Shown in pieces: positions 43,740 through 54,554 of a stretch of DNA of 64,000 nt. The first letter of the stretch is position 1. Each line of letters starts with the position of its first letter. Position numbers and translations under genes: made by a program. Source of the DNA: Agrypnia vestita (Eukaryota > Arthropoda > Insecta > Trichoptera > Phryganeidae); NCBI GenBank assembly GCA_016648135.1, contig JADDOH010000477.1, forward strand, positions 186,001 through 250,000. The letters run 5' to 3'. Below the pieces are notes generated by a model that was not told the DNA's origin, ran no database searches, and saw nothing but the letters and a program-made list of their open reading frames with translations.

Positions 43740-44446
43740 TGTATATATTTCAATTATATGCCACGTTTCACATGCGAGTTGCAAGGATCCTCACCGATCC
43801 TCACCGATCTTGTTAGTATTTATTTTTTTAAATAAAAGAATGAGGAAGAAAAAAGAGAAACAAAAAAGTCTGTATAAAATTAGCTACGGACGTTACAGAA
43901 AGCTACGGACAGAACAAAATTTCGAAACCAAAATTATCCAACCACCCTTAAAATTTCGCACACTGAGTCTAATACACACTGTAAAAAAGAACATAAAATT
44001 TTGCAAATAGCAAAGTTGAATATTGTTTTCCCTTATAGCTTACTACGATATCCAGTGTGTGCGCATCCCGGCTGAAAATCCAATATCGTCTGGATTGTGT
44101 AATCCTGCTCCACTAGATTTTAATATCCGTTTTCGTTATTTCACGCTTTACGTTTTTACTGCCTCGCCGTGCACCCGGAAACAGCGCAGAAGGGCAGGAA
44201 GCCGCGCAGCATCTTCACAACTTGCCGAGTCTGGTAAATGGTCCACCGACTCCATCTCATGGGACCCAGAGCATGCGGTCTGAAGAACGGATAACGCAAG
44301 CAGAAAGCATTCTTAATAGTAAAAATAAAGTTGAACACTATGGATGCTTCAGGAATTATTCAATGCAAGTCTATGAAGATATATTAAGATGCGTTTAATT
44401 TTTGTCTTTCTTAAAACGACATATTTAACAACTTGTTGAAAAATAT
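43740..44446. other. No supported gene; GC-richer block 44060-44290
   Basis: Frames of 97 and 86 codons lack domains. The block near 44160-44280 is GC-rich and unique in the window. Confidence 0.35.
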
Positions 44447-44614
44447 ACTGTAATGGTAGTCCAACGTTTCACAAAAAATAAATGCAAACTTCGATGTCGC
44501 ATATCTCCTTAACTATTGATATCAGGTCATGGTTGCTTGAACATCTTCGACTCATAATCAAGGCAGAAATATAGTCCTGCGAGGTTATTAATGTTTTCCA
44601 AATAAGCCTGTATA
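44447..44614 (-). mobile_element. FB2 half copy
   Basis: Right-arm orientation: CTGTAATGGTAGTCCAACGT, GATGTCGCATATCTCCTTAA, CTCATAATCAAGGCAGAAAT and the terminus CCAAATAAGCCTGTATA. Confidence 0.7.
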
Positions 44615-44896
44615 TTAGGAAATATAAAAATTATTGATGAGTTTACATTTGTGTATAATTTTTTACTTCCTACATAATTTGTTACTACTTAAATTTGTTT
44701 ATAATACTGATTTCGACACGTCCGTGTCATAAACGAGCGTTATTTAAACTAAATTAAAATGTGCAGTTAATGTATTAGATGTTTTTAGTGTTAATTAATT
44801 TAGCAATTTCATTAAAAAATGACATTTATTTATGAAATGTATTTAAAACACAGTCAAAAAATTCTAGACAAAGATATTTTGGTATATTAGCCATAT

Positions 44897-46225
44897 TATG
44901 TGGGATATAACAGCAAAGGCAGAAAAATTACAGCAATAATACAGCGGATTAGACCACAATTTATTAAAATTCTTCGCATCATACTTGAAGGACAGATTCC
45001 AATATGTATCTATAGAAGACAAATGTTCAACAGTTTTCCCAGCATACTCAGGTATTCCGCAAGGATCAACCCTTGGTCCCTTACTGTTCTTGATTATGAT
45101 AGACGATATACAAGACAGGATAAAAACAGGGAAATGTGTGCTCTTTGCGGATGACCTGAAAATTTATGCTAATATTACAAGTATGCGTAAATGTATTAAT
45201 TTACAAAAAGACTTAGATGCATTAGTGGACTGGACTGAGGAGAACAATCTGCACTTTAATATAAAAAAAGTGTGCATGTCTTACTTATAGCCGTTCAGTA
45301 ACACCAATAAAGTTTGATTATATGACCAATAAATAAAAAATTTCATGCGTTGCTGAGATCAAGGATCTCAGTATTGTATTTGATGCCATACTGACTTTCT
45401 CAAGTCACTTAAACCAACTAGTTACAATGTGTTACAAGCTTTTAGGTTTTGTAACACGTGTATCAAAAGGATTTTCGAATGAGAAGTGCATCGAGCAAAT
45501 GTAAAATTTCATCATTCGTTCAAAATTGGAATACGGAATGGTGGTGTGGAGCCCATACCAAAGGAAATACATCGACATAATTAAGCAGATTCAAAAGAAA
45601 TTCGTGCGCTATTTATACATGCGCAGAACATGACAATATCTTACATTCATGAACCATGAAGTACTGCTGAGGGAATGCAACTACCGCAGCCTCGAGTCGC
45701 GCAGACAGGAGGGCCTAGTCATGTTGGGGGTTAAAATTTTAAGAAATAAAATTGATGCCCCGAAGAACCTGCTAGAGAATTATGCCCTGTTTGTACCAAA
45801 CAATTAATTGCGAAATCGAGGTCACGCGCTATTTCATGTCCCAAAATGCAGAACGGATGTAATAAATAAGCAGACCATAACTCGTAATAATAGCATTGAA
45901 TACATCAAGCAGCGGATCGCCTCCATTTAGCTACTTTAGTTACTCCAAGATATACTTGCATTGTAAATGGAGCGATCTGTAATGTAAAAAAAAATTATAT
46001 ATATAAAAAATAATGCAGTCATCGAGAGTTACTAATTAATGTACTGAATTCGAGATTTTATGGGAAACATAGACTAAACATTTACAGGAAACATGTTTTT
46101 GGAAGGGATAGGTACATAAAATCTAGAATTCAGTACATTTGAAATTATAAATCCTCAGTGACTGCATTCAAAATATATTTTTAATTTTTTGGATATTTTG
46201 CCATTGCTTCTTTACCGCACATATA
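44897..46225. mobile_element. FB4 split by a LINE insertion
   Basis: Left end TATGTGGGATATAACAGCAA (44897-44925) and the rest from about 45995 (AATGCAGTCATCGAGAGTTA) to TGCTTCTTTACCGCACATAT flank the LINE at 44935-45994. Removing the LINE gives the order seen in other FB4 copies. Confidence 0.6.
44935..45994 (+). pseudogene. Jockey/CR1-like LINE reverse transcriptase, decayed
   Basis: This is a non-LTR reverse transcriptase fragment. The frame at 44985-45290 reads MKDRFQYVSIEDKCSTVFPA, then the conserved GIPQGSTLGPLLFLIMIDDI (fingers/palm) and the catalytic FADD box in CVLFADDLKIY, then NLHFNIKK. After several stops come KYIDIIKQIQKKFVRYLYMR, EVLLRECNYRSLESRRQEGL and a C-terminal FHVPKCRT, the usual continuation in Jockey/CR1-type proteins. 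It is 5'-truncated (no endonuclease), has at least five stops, and ends near an A-rich tail. The element inserted into FB4. Confidence 0.85.
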
Positions 46226-46428
46226 ATAGTAAAGGAAGCAATATACCATTGACTTGTTTCTGAGATACAAATACAAAAAACAGCACAAAATAAATATTTT
46301 TTCTGGAATCTGTCACACCAACATCTGATTGGAAATATTTTTTTTAAAACATACGTGTATAAATAAATATTTAATTTTGAAATACGGATATTGCCGTGTT
46401 TGTTACATTATGCACGCAAATGGCAAAA

Positions 46429-46471
46429 TGGCCATGTATACAAGTGCACATTGCACTTGTATACATGGCCA
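46429..46471. repeat. Perfect hairpin: 20-bp arms, 3-base loop
   Basis: TGGCCATGTATACAAGTGCA (46429-46448), loop CAT, then the exact complement (46452-46471). No mismatch. It is followed by the doublet CCACAAGGATAT at 46470 and 46487. Confidence 0.85.
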
Positions 46472-46474
46472 CAA

Positions 46475-47314
46475 GGATATTGCACCACAAGGATATTTCT
46501 GTCTTTTCTTTTAACAGCTATTTATAAATATGATTTTATAGATAGATATAGGTGTAGATTACGGTGTCAAAATAAAATTAAGTGTTTAGAAATGCAAGGA
46601 GGTTTTGTAGAAAAATAAGGTCTGATTGGAGTTTATGTATATTGCAGAACGAAATAATTAATATACTGCGTGTTTTTCTTGATTTAGATAAAACGTGCAT
46701 GTATAGTAATTGTTTAAAAAGGTTTGGAAATACTTAAGAGTTAGCAATTTGATGTATAAAGACTACCTTGTATGTGTTTCTTCCATTATATAATGGATGG
46801 TAATCTGCTTCCAAGCTTGTTAATCTAATGTCGCCGATACTTTCTTAAGATGGGATTATATGCGTAAGATGATGACAATTAGTAATGCTAAGTTTGATAG
46901 AAACGTATATATTGTAACGAGATGACAGAATTACAAATAATTACGCGCTATCGAAACCTAAGAAGACCGGCGGGCGCTACGCAATCAGTTTTTGTGTTGT
47001 TGACGGCGGGCTAAAAATCACAAAAATCCACAAGCGAACTATATGGTGTGTGTTGCTAGTGCGTTAGTGATATCAGCGATAATAAATCACGAGAGTACCT
47101 ATGTGTGAAGTTGAACAGAATATTCGAGAATTCGCAATAGCATAATAAAAGTGTTCTTCGGACGTGTGATAAGAGATAATTAGCACGAATTAAGAAATTG
47201 GATAAAAAGTGTAATAAATATTTCATAAATATTTAGGTACCGTAAGTTTAAGAACAATGCTCCGACTAAATTTGTGTTCTCTAAAATATTTTCTCGGCAA
47301 TCAATGACATCTAC
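46475..47314. other. No gene; GC-richer patch 46950-47060
   Basis: The patch around GACCGGCGGGCGCTACGCAA is not repeated in the window. Confidence 0.35.
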
Positions 47315-47400
47315 TGCGTGGTGTAAGGTGTAGTAGTAAGATATCCGGCTCCCGCTCGGGAGACTCGGGTTCGTATCCCGGTATCGGATTTTTATTCTCA
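47315..47400 (+). repeat. tRNA-derived SINE head
   Basis: B box GGGTTCGTATCCC with T-arm pairing CGGG/CCCG is clear at about 47367-47380. Upstream, GGTGTAGTAGTAAGATATCC is in the A-box position but degraded. A TTTTATTTTA-rich body follows. Confidence 0.5.
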
Positions 47401-47587
47401 TTTTATATTTTATTGTATTTTTACATCTATTTTATTTTTATAACAATAATTATTAAATTATGTTGAGGTGTAATTTTTACGCACGTACAATCGCCAGGGT
47501 TTAAAATAGTTGGTGCCATTAACTGCCGAGGAAATATATAAATAATTGGACATTTTTATTCATTATTTTTACTATTTCATTGGTAAT

Positions 47588-47660
47588 AAATAAGTAAATA
47601 CTTATGCTGTAGGAACCGTCATGTAAAAGTACCGTCATTTTTGACAGGTTACAGCTAGTT
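47588..47660 (-). repeat. SINE-X 5'-end fragment
   Basis: Complement reads AACTAGCTGTAACCTGTCAA, AAATGACGGTACTTTTACAT, GACGGTTCCTACAG. Confidence 0.6.
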
Positions 47661-48019
47661 GCATATTAAAAAAACATCAAATCTCGTACACCTGAAATGC
47701 CACGTCATTCAATAACGTGTCCAACTAACGGCATCATCATTCAAAAATTTCCTTGTTTTGCCTATCTATTTTACTATTAATTCCGAAATATCCGTGTTAT
47801 TCGTCATCATAAATATTGTCGAACATTGTGAGTTTAAACATGACAATTTATCATTAAAACGCGCTGTATTCCGAATTTATGAACCGAATTTATGCTGCTG
47901 ATAAATATAACCTAACATGTATTTCAACGCTGTGTAAAAATAATTTTCTTCTTCGTGTTCTATCCATTGAAACTATCACTGAAACATATACTTTTGCAAA
48001 TATTACGAAGAACAAAAAT
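47661..48019. other. No gene seen
   Basis: AT-rich; nothing recognised. Confidence 0.3.
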
Positions 48020-48370
48020 ATGCATTTTGATAGCAAGATATAGAAGACATGCGTGCGACCAATCATGACATACGCTGTAGAGACACGAGCTGACACTGTT
48101 TGCACCAAAGGACTCCTTAGAACATCTAAAAGGAAAGCGCTGAGATGCGTTACCGGAAAAACTGTGGTCGTGTCTAAAACGCAGATATAAGGAAAGCTTG
48201 AAAAATAGAGAAAATTGGATAGAGAAGATTCTGTAGGGATCACGTAGCCAGGATAGACAGTGACGGACTTGTGTGAATGAAATCCCTTCTGGATGACGCC
48301 ACGATACCAGAAAGACCGCCGAAGAGATGGGGGGATTGCTGGACCTCGTCATTCCATAAGGCATAGTTTT
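48020..48370 (+). pseudogene. RTE-like LINE ORF fragment, frameshifted
   Basis: The plus strand reads KTCVRPIMTYAVETRADTVC then TKGLLRTSKRKALRCVTGKT, matching KTCVRPIxTYAxETRADTxxTKxLLRxxEMKTLRxIxGKT. Later pieces in other frames (REN..WIE, then RKTAEEMGG) correspond to the C-terminal GRPxxRWxD region. At least three frame changes. Two long minus-strand frames (117 and 155 codons) over the same span are antisense shadows. Confidence 0.7.
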
Positions 48371-48374
48371 CTGA

Positions 48375-49379
48375 ACCGCAAATCGACAGATGTAATAAAA
48401 TAAAAATTTAGGGGAAAAGGTGAGCATCGGTAGTCACCAATTTATGGTGATCGATGAATGAGGATAAGGTTGCTTTATGGTCACCACCCATTATGTAACT
48501 AGAATTCTTCAAACTCGTGGAATGTTGATGATTTTATTTACTCGATAAAACAATTACAAGTTATACATACTTACGATACTAAAGACAATGGTAAAGACTC
48601 GATGGAACGAGGCCTCCGGTCTACGCCGGGGGTAGTTGAGAGACTGATATGCCCTTACAGGGCGTTGGCTATTTTTATATGTTTTGGGAACAAAGAACTC
48701 TCTTGAAGTCTGGCTGTATGCGTGTGCTGACGGTGCTCCGGGCGTCAACATGTGTCGATGGCTCGTGTACACTGCTGTGCCTCCGTTTTGTCTACGCAGC
48801 AGACTCGCTACGTTTGTGTGTGTGTGTGACCTAGATTGGTGGTTATGTATTTATGGGAGGAGATGCCATAAAAATAAGAAGAAATAATTTTTATTGCCTC
48901 ATAGAGAACAGCGCCACCTGAGCGTGTGCTCGCGTCATTTATCCCGCGGCAAAACAGAAGTAATTAGTAAAAAATGGTCTAATAAACAACCGGTCGCGGG
49001 CAGGCTCGGAGTGTGCATGGACTCCATTAGTCGAGGAGCTGTCAGCGGAGGGTCGAAGTGTTGTGAACTTTTTATGGCTCCCTGCCGGGCATTCCATTCG
49101 GCAGCTAACTGTTTTACTACGGTTTTTATCGCCCGAACGTTAACACTACATTTTTTCTGACGGTAATCAGACCTTTGTGAGGGGCCTCCTTTGTTACATT
49201 TTCGGGGCCGATCAGTAATTCCTTCGGGGATTTAGCGGGAAGTGTGTGCGCGTGTGGGGCACACCTAGCGGGTGTTTGATGCGATATCAAAACAGGACAG
49301 GAACAATGATTTTTTAAATTTTCAAAGAAAGAAAACACTTTACGTACTGACATAAAAACTAAATAAAAAATATTTTGAG
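48375..49379. other. GC-richer single-copy-looking region, no gene
   Basis: 48590-48840 and 48890-49280 have balanced to GC-rich composition and no repeat matches. Frames of 60-90 codons occur on both strands without domains. A TG run sits near 48815-48828. Candidate conserved non-coding DNA. Confidence 0.4.
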
Positions 49380-49500
49380 GATTTTCAATTTTTTTCAAGA
49401 ACAAAACATTGAATTATATCCACAGAGGGAACATCATTAAACAAAAAAATGTAGATATATCATAGAGATGAAACTATTATTATTTGAAATAAATAAAAAA
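49380..49500 (+). repeat. FB3-associated flank with degraded FB3 end
   Basis: TTTCAAGAACAAAACATTGA, CCACAGAGGGAACATCATTA then ATAGAGATGAAACT. The same order precedes FB3 at 63.36 kb, so the family is longer than the palindrome. Confidence 0.5.
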
Positions 49501-49884
49501 AGAACTACGAAGACAAACAAACAGGTAGAAATCATGAAATAATTTCTCGGAACATAAAAAATCATGGTCAAATGGTAAAGTAGATTCTTCATAGATAATA
49601 ACCATAGAATAAGTTATCTTCTTCAATTTTCGCCAATTTCATTGCAATTTGAGACTAAAGACTTTAGATTAAATTTGCTTGAACAGTTAGAGATCACCAA
49701 ACATGATTCTGCCAAAATTTTTTTCTCTTTGTTATAGACATACCAGAAATATGGATCAAATCACCAAAGCAGAAAATAGCTGAGAAAGCTATTTGGAATC
49801 CCCGCAATTTGAAAATATCATTATTGTTTGAACATAATTGTAACCAAGAAAAATGCTGTCTCTCATTTATATCAAATTGTAAAT

Positions 49885-50118
49885 ATCGTATGTGGGGTCT
49901 AAAAGTAAAGCCAGCAATGTCCAAAAAAATTTAATGCAATCATCGAGGACTACTTATTTATATAGTGTTGAATAAAAAATTATATAGGAAACATAGCCTA
50001 TAAATTTAAAAGACAGACGATTTTGGAAGGGATAGATACATAAAATCAAGAATTCAGTACATTTTAAATTAGCAATCCTCAGTGACTGCATTTAAAACAT
50101 TTGTTTAATTTTTTGGAT
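49885..50118. mobile_element. FB4 copy with right end missing
   Basis: TATGTGGGGTCTAAAAGTAA, AGCCAGCAATGTCC, TGCAATCATCGAGGAC and the mirrored ATCCTCAGTGACTGCATTTA, ending at TTTTTTGGATA. Confidence 0.6.
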
Positions 50119-50317
50119 AAAATAAAAATAAAAGTTTTGAATGCAGTCACCGAGTATTATTAATATAAATGCATCCAATTCCGGATTTTATGTACCTATC
50201 CCTTACAAAATCACGTTTTCTATAAAATTATTGGTTATATTTTCTATAAAATCCTGAATTCAGTACATTACAACTTAGTTACTCAAAAAGAGCAACATAA
50301 TTTTGTGGTGACATAAT

Positions 50318-50485
50318 TGATGTAATTAATAAAATGAACTTTGTTTTCACCACTTTTGTATTGAAAAATGGAGCCTTCGTCAGGATACAAATGTATCCTG
50401 ACGAAGGGGCCATGTGCTCTAAAACATGTTACTATTTTTTATTACAAAAGTTGTGAAAAAAGGTTCATTTTTATTAATTAAATTA
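50318..50485. mobile_element. Hammerhead-like foldback nested in FB4
   Basis: Inverted ends AATTAATAAAATGAAC and GTTCATTTTTATTAATT; inner arms CTTTTGTATTG/ATTACAAAAG and a central GGATACAAATGTATCC hairpin between two CTGACGA motifs. Confidence 0.6.
50396..50431 (+). ncRNA. Hammerhead-like core, ACATGT palindrome
   Basis: CTGACGA at 50398-50404, a hairpin AGGGGCC...GCTCT with one bulge, AAAAC (for GAAAC), palindrome ACATGT, then T. Confidence 0.35.
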
Positions 50486-50634
50486 CAAATCAGTTATCCT
50501 CGATGACTGTATAGATTTTTTTTGGACTTTTATGTCTTTGCTTTTATATCTCACACGTGATATATGCCTTTGCTTTTATATCCCACATAATATATGTGGG
50601 ATATTGGAGACTGTAAACTAACCTACGAAATAAA

Positions 50635-50757
50635 AAATAGCAAGCTTTTTATATAGAAAAGTAGGTATGGAAGTATGTTAGGTTTTTATAGGGCTCATGA
50701 TAGGTATATCGTACGGCCGGCTTCACTTTACACAATGTAACATTCACCAATTCTTAA
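50635..50757 (+). mobile_element. FB3 half copy, diverged
   Basis: AAAGTAGGTATGGAAGTATG, TATAGGGCTCATGATAGGTA, then CACTTTACACAATGTAACAT. Confidence 0.6.
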
Positions 50758-50759
50758 AT

Positions 50760-51562
50760 CAAATATTTTTATATGTACACATATATGTCGCTCATATGTA
50801 AAAATCGTCATTTTTCAATTTATGTCGGTATCGCCCCAAAAGTACGAAATGTTGAAAAATAAATACATACAAAAAAACCGTATTCTTATTCTAATTTCCA
50901 TACGTATGACAAATTTTCTTCCCCTCTTGCACCCGCTCCGTTCATTTTATATTCAGATCCATTTTTTCCACGAATTACCTCGCGCGTCTGTTTTCCTGTC
51001 ATATCTCATCCCGCACACGTGACAGCGAGCCGTCTCCTTCCAGAATAATTTCGAGCCAGGCGGTGAGCATCAAATCGTGGCTCAAGCTTCTGAATATCTA
51101 CACTCTGAGCACGTTCGCAATTCTTTCAGAAAAAACTCCATTTTTTCCATAAGCGTAAAATGTAATCTATCGGAGCGTCATTAAGTGGCACCGGTACACT
51201 TAGCTAGGATGATTTAATTAATGAATTTAATTTTAATTTATTGGACGGAAGGTATATAACAACTAATTAAAATACATTTTATAAGGGTTTCTCAAGCTTG
51301 TGTATCTCAGTATATTTATCGCGTATTTGTATACTTAATAAAGTACTGTTATCTGTCGAAATAATATTATAAATTTTGATTGAATAAATGTCAAAACTCA
51401 CAGCGCTATAATAATATAAAATTATATTAAAATAAGTGCTAATTTATTTTAATATAATAACAACTTATTTATAAAGTTAGAATTTTATGTAATATAATTT
51501 CTCAATCATTAAAACAAATAAGATGAAGAAACCTTTAAAAAGGTAAATAAAATAAATAAATA
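50760..51562. other. No gene; GC-richer block 50990-51190
   Basis: A 66-codon frame at 50822 has no domain. The GC-richer block is single copy in the window. Confidence 0.35.
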
Positions 51563-51617
51563 TATATAATTTAACTAATTAACTTTGTTTATCACCACTA
51601 TTTTTTTTTGGTAAAAC

Positions 51618-51652
51618 CAACCGATTTCGGAAACAACGTTTCTTCATTAGGG
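51618..51652 (-). ncRNA. Hammerhead-like core, degenerate (left arm)
   Basis: Minus strand CTAATGA, hairpin AAACGTTGTTT, CCGAAATCGGTTGG. Two core changes. Confidence 0.25.
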
Positions 51653-51691
51653 TATACTTAATACTGACGAAGGAACGTTGTTTCCTATATA

Positions 51692-51728
51692 CCCTGACGA
51701 AGGAACGTTGTTTCCGGAACCGGTTGGT
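51692..51728 (+). ncRNA. Hammerhead-like core, ACCGGT palindrome (right arm)
   Basis: CTGACGA at 51694-51700, hairpin GGAAC...GTTTCC, GGAAC (for GAAAC), palindrome AACCGGTT. ACC before the core pairs with GGT after it. Confidence 0.35.
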
Positions 51729-51826
51729 TTTACCAAAAACTTTTTAATGGTGATAAACAAAGTTAATTAGTTTAGTTATATTCATAAGTTATAGCAAAAT
51801 ACAACAGTTTAAATATAATAATACCG

Positions 51827-52009
51827 GTAGACCTGTTTTCATTAAGAAAGACAATCGAATTAAAATGTGTATGCCGTGTGTACGACGCACATTGTTTCGT
51901 TGTATTAGTGTTTACGGGTATAAACACTAATACAACGAAATAATGTGCTTCGTACGCAGATCTTTCGCATACTAATTCGATTGTCTTTTTTATATGAAAA
52001 AAAGTCTAC
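51827..52009. mobile_element. Foldback element FB5, copy 1
   Basis: Ends GTAGACCTGTTTTCAT and its mirror ATGAAAAAAAGTCTAC. The inner perfect hairpin TTTCGTTGTATTAGTGTTTA (51895-51914), loop CGGGTA, exact complement 51921-51940. Copy 2 at 56012-56195. Confidence 0.75.
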
Positions 52010-52402
52010 GTGAGCTTGAAACTTTCAATTATCGAATAGATAGCTTTAACCAATTAAGTTAAAGTGACACTGAACAATGTTATCAGATAACTTGTTACTA
52101 TATTAACGAGACATTGTGGCGGTCACCTGCTGCCATCTAGGGATCAGCAAGCAAAGCCACATGCAAGCACTAGTCTTATCAGCATTTTGTACGCTAACAT
52201 TTTGGTGTTTCTGAATAGCACAGTTGGCATATTATTAAATTTTGGAAGCGGAAATAGCAGCGAAATATGAATTTTACATGGTTTTAAATACGTGGCTAAA
52301 ACATTAGAATCGAGCTAATGTATGAACTTTGCTATTTTGGAGGACATCTTCACAAAGAATAAAAAAATCATAAATGCAGACATCTGATATTAAAAATATA
52401 AT
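52010..52402. other. No gene seen
   Basis: AT-rich; nothing recognised. Confidence 0.3.
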
Positions 52403-53081
52403 TTAACTCTTGTGTGTCGGTGATGTAACGTAGGTCTACCTGTCATACAAAATATGAAATATCTACCTTATTTACGAAAAATAAAACGTCACATTTTTTG
52501 TAATCATCGAATAGACATTTTCACACCAAAATTACTAAATTAAACTGTTAGGTATGTACGGATTTTTTAATTAAAAAACATTTATTCATTACTCTCATAT
52601 TTTCGGCCAGTGTGCAAGAGAGAGCAGAATATTGTACATCGCAGTTAAATCGAGCAAGAAAGAGCACGACAATACCATACATTTCATGTAGGACAGAGAT
52701 GGCGGTTGATTGGGTTTTGGCGAAAGCAAAAGAATATAGAAAGAGTATGCTAGAGTTGGGTAACATGTGTTAGACAAAGACGGAGTGCAGGCGACTGAAG
52801 CGAGCTGGCGACCGCTTCGTTGTATTCAGTTACCAATGAAACATAGGTGGAAGCGCACGCAAATTCGATTTGCCATAATTTTATAATAATTTACTAAAAT
52901 AATGCAAATATGTATGTTTACCTTACATATTTATATAAACGGACATTTTAAAAGTCTTATCTGTATCGTATTTATGTATATTTTATCACATATTAAAAAC
53001 TATGCCGATTTTTAATCAGGTAACGCTGTGTTACTCCACCGTCCCCAAAGTTTTTTTTTAGCACAGTCTTTTAAGAGTTAA
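52403..53081. mobile_element. TTAA-flanked element PB2, copy B (671 bp, inverted)
   Basis: Element 52407-53077, inverted relative to 38031-38702, flanked by TTAA at 52403 and 53078. Alignment covers the full length, including CCGTCCCCAAAG near the right end and TGTGTGTCGGTGATGTAACG at the left. Confidence 0.65.
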
Positions 53082-53639
53082 AATTTTCTCAGCCTGGATC
53101 AAATAAGATCAAATTAAACAACTTGCCTGACTGTCACGTCTTAGATCATTATCATATCACATTCAGTACTAGTAAATAAAAACAAGCCAAAGAAATGTAT
53201 TATGCCAAAATAGCCCCCCCTTCTATTATCCGCACTATAGAACTGAAAATACGACACACTTAACAAGTTCTAACAAAAGAAACAGTAAAACAAAACACTT
53301 ATGAAAAAACCAGCGCCCACGAGTTGGCTTTCGATTGACGATATAATAAAATAAATATGGTCGAAAAGATTTATCGCGCGAAGACGGATAAGGGTCGGCT
53401 TATGGGAATAAATGTTTACGGGCGAGTTAAGGAAGGTGTTGTAGTTGGACCGGATCAAGGGTTTGTTAGAAGACGGATATTTTAACGGAAAGAGCATCGA
53501 ATTACCGGATCGGGTGGGAGAGCGAATTGAGACAGCCCACTGAATTTGAGCAAATTCGGAGGGCTGTACGAATCTTGGATTACATTTCATGGAGTTGTGA
53601 ATTATTCAGTGTGGTGGATACTGCCTACATTGCAGGTAG
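53082..53639. other. No supported gene
   Basis: A 106-codon minus-strand frame (53270-53590) has no domain. Composition is balanced around 53380-53580, possibly single-copy DNA. Confidence 0.35.
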
Positions 53640-54552
53640 TTAAGGGGGGGTAAGGTTAATTCGTACAAAAAAAGGGATGTTTTTGTGAATTTTTTGTGAC
53701 GACACAGTTAAAACCTTTTTATTAAAACCAATAGTACATTAAAGTACAACATTTGAAGAATATTGTGTAAAATTTTCAAGACGAAATATTAAAAAATACA
53801 GCAATGGCAGCAATTATTCGGACCTGTCTCGGAAAAAAGGAGAATTGCGGTGTCCATCATAACTTGGTGCTGGATCATCTGAAATCAAAAAATCAAAGTT
53901 CATTCGTTAGATAATAAGTTTTCCCAGGTAACGCTGGGAGGGTTTTTTGAAATTTCAATTTTTCAATTTTTTGGAACACTTTGAAGGGAAAAACGCGATT
54001 TTTTGCGAAAAATATCGAATTATTTGTTATTAAAAAATGAAAATTTATAACAAATTTGAAAAAAGTCTCCAGCGTTACCTCGTAAATTATGTACAAAAAA
54101 AGTGTTCAAAATTTCAAAAGGATCGGTGTAGTAGTTTTGAAGTTATGATGGACACCAACTTTGAAAACGTGATATGTGGGGAAACGCTTTAAAGTTTTGC
54201 ACATTGTAAAATTCAAAATAAAACTCAACACTTATTTTATACTTACACATAATTGTCGATGCCATGTTCACACAGCAAAGAGCTTTCATCATCAGCATCT
54301 TTTTGTCCTTGTCTACGCAAAACTCTTCCAATACAATAGCACGTCCGGTCTCCTCAGGTGAGCGCGTCTCTTAGCTGCCCGAGCAGGTATAGAAAACAGT
54401 CTGAGTATCGCTCAAGTGTTCATAATTTCGTCAATTTTGCTCCGATTGACTTGAAATTTCGACTCAATATTTTTGCGATGTTATACATTCATTTAAAAAA
54501 TTAAAAATAAAATGCAAAAAAAAAAAAGTTAAAAACCTTACCCCCCCCTTAA
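53640..54552. mobile_element. piggyBac-like element PB1, copy B (905 bp, inverted)
   Basis: Element 53644-54548 between TTAA sites, ends GGGGGGGTAAGGTTAATTCG and CCTTACCCCCCCC. Full-length inverted match to 18634-19540, with about 5 percent visible differences. The right end has one extra C. No transposase. Confidence 0.85.
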
Positions 54553-54554
54553 TA

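Larger units (their letters stand above)
50125..50600. mobile_element. FB4 copy carrying a nested foldback
   Basis: TGAATGCAGTCACCGAGTAT at the left; GGACTTTTATGTCTTTGCTT and a duplicated GCCTTTGCTTTTATATCCCA at the right. A hammerhead-like foldback (50318-50485) sits between the arms. Confidence 0.6.
51563..51781. mobile_element. Hammerhead-like foldback, GTGGTGA family
   Basis: Ends AACTAATTAACTTTGTTTAT and its mirror at 51746-51770. Arms contain GGTAAAACCAACCG and CGGTTGGTTTTACC. A CTGACGAAGGAACGTTGTTT block occurs twice (51664, 51694). Confidence 0.7.

Noticed and set aside
44705..44745. GACACGTCCGTGTC hairpin next to GATTTCG as another hammerhead-like core
   Set aside because: On the minus strand the hairpin and GAAAT are present, but CTGANGA is not and the following bases are not a palindrome.
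47890..48427. Overlapping minus-strand frames of 117 and 155 codons
   Set aside because: They are antisense to a clear RTE-like LINE reading (KTCVRPIMTYAVETRAD) on the plus strand.
53270..53590. 106-codon minus-strand frame
   Set aside because: No recognisable motif, no splice or promoter context; left as unassigned balanced-composition DNA.
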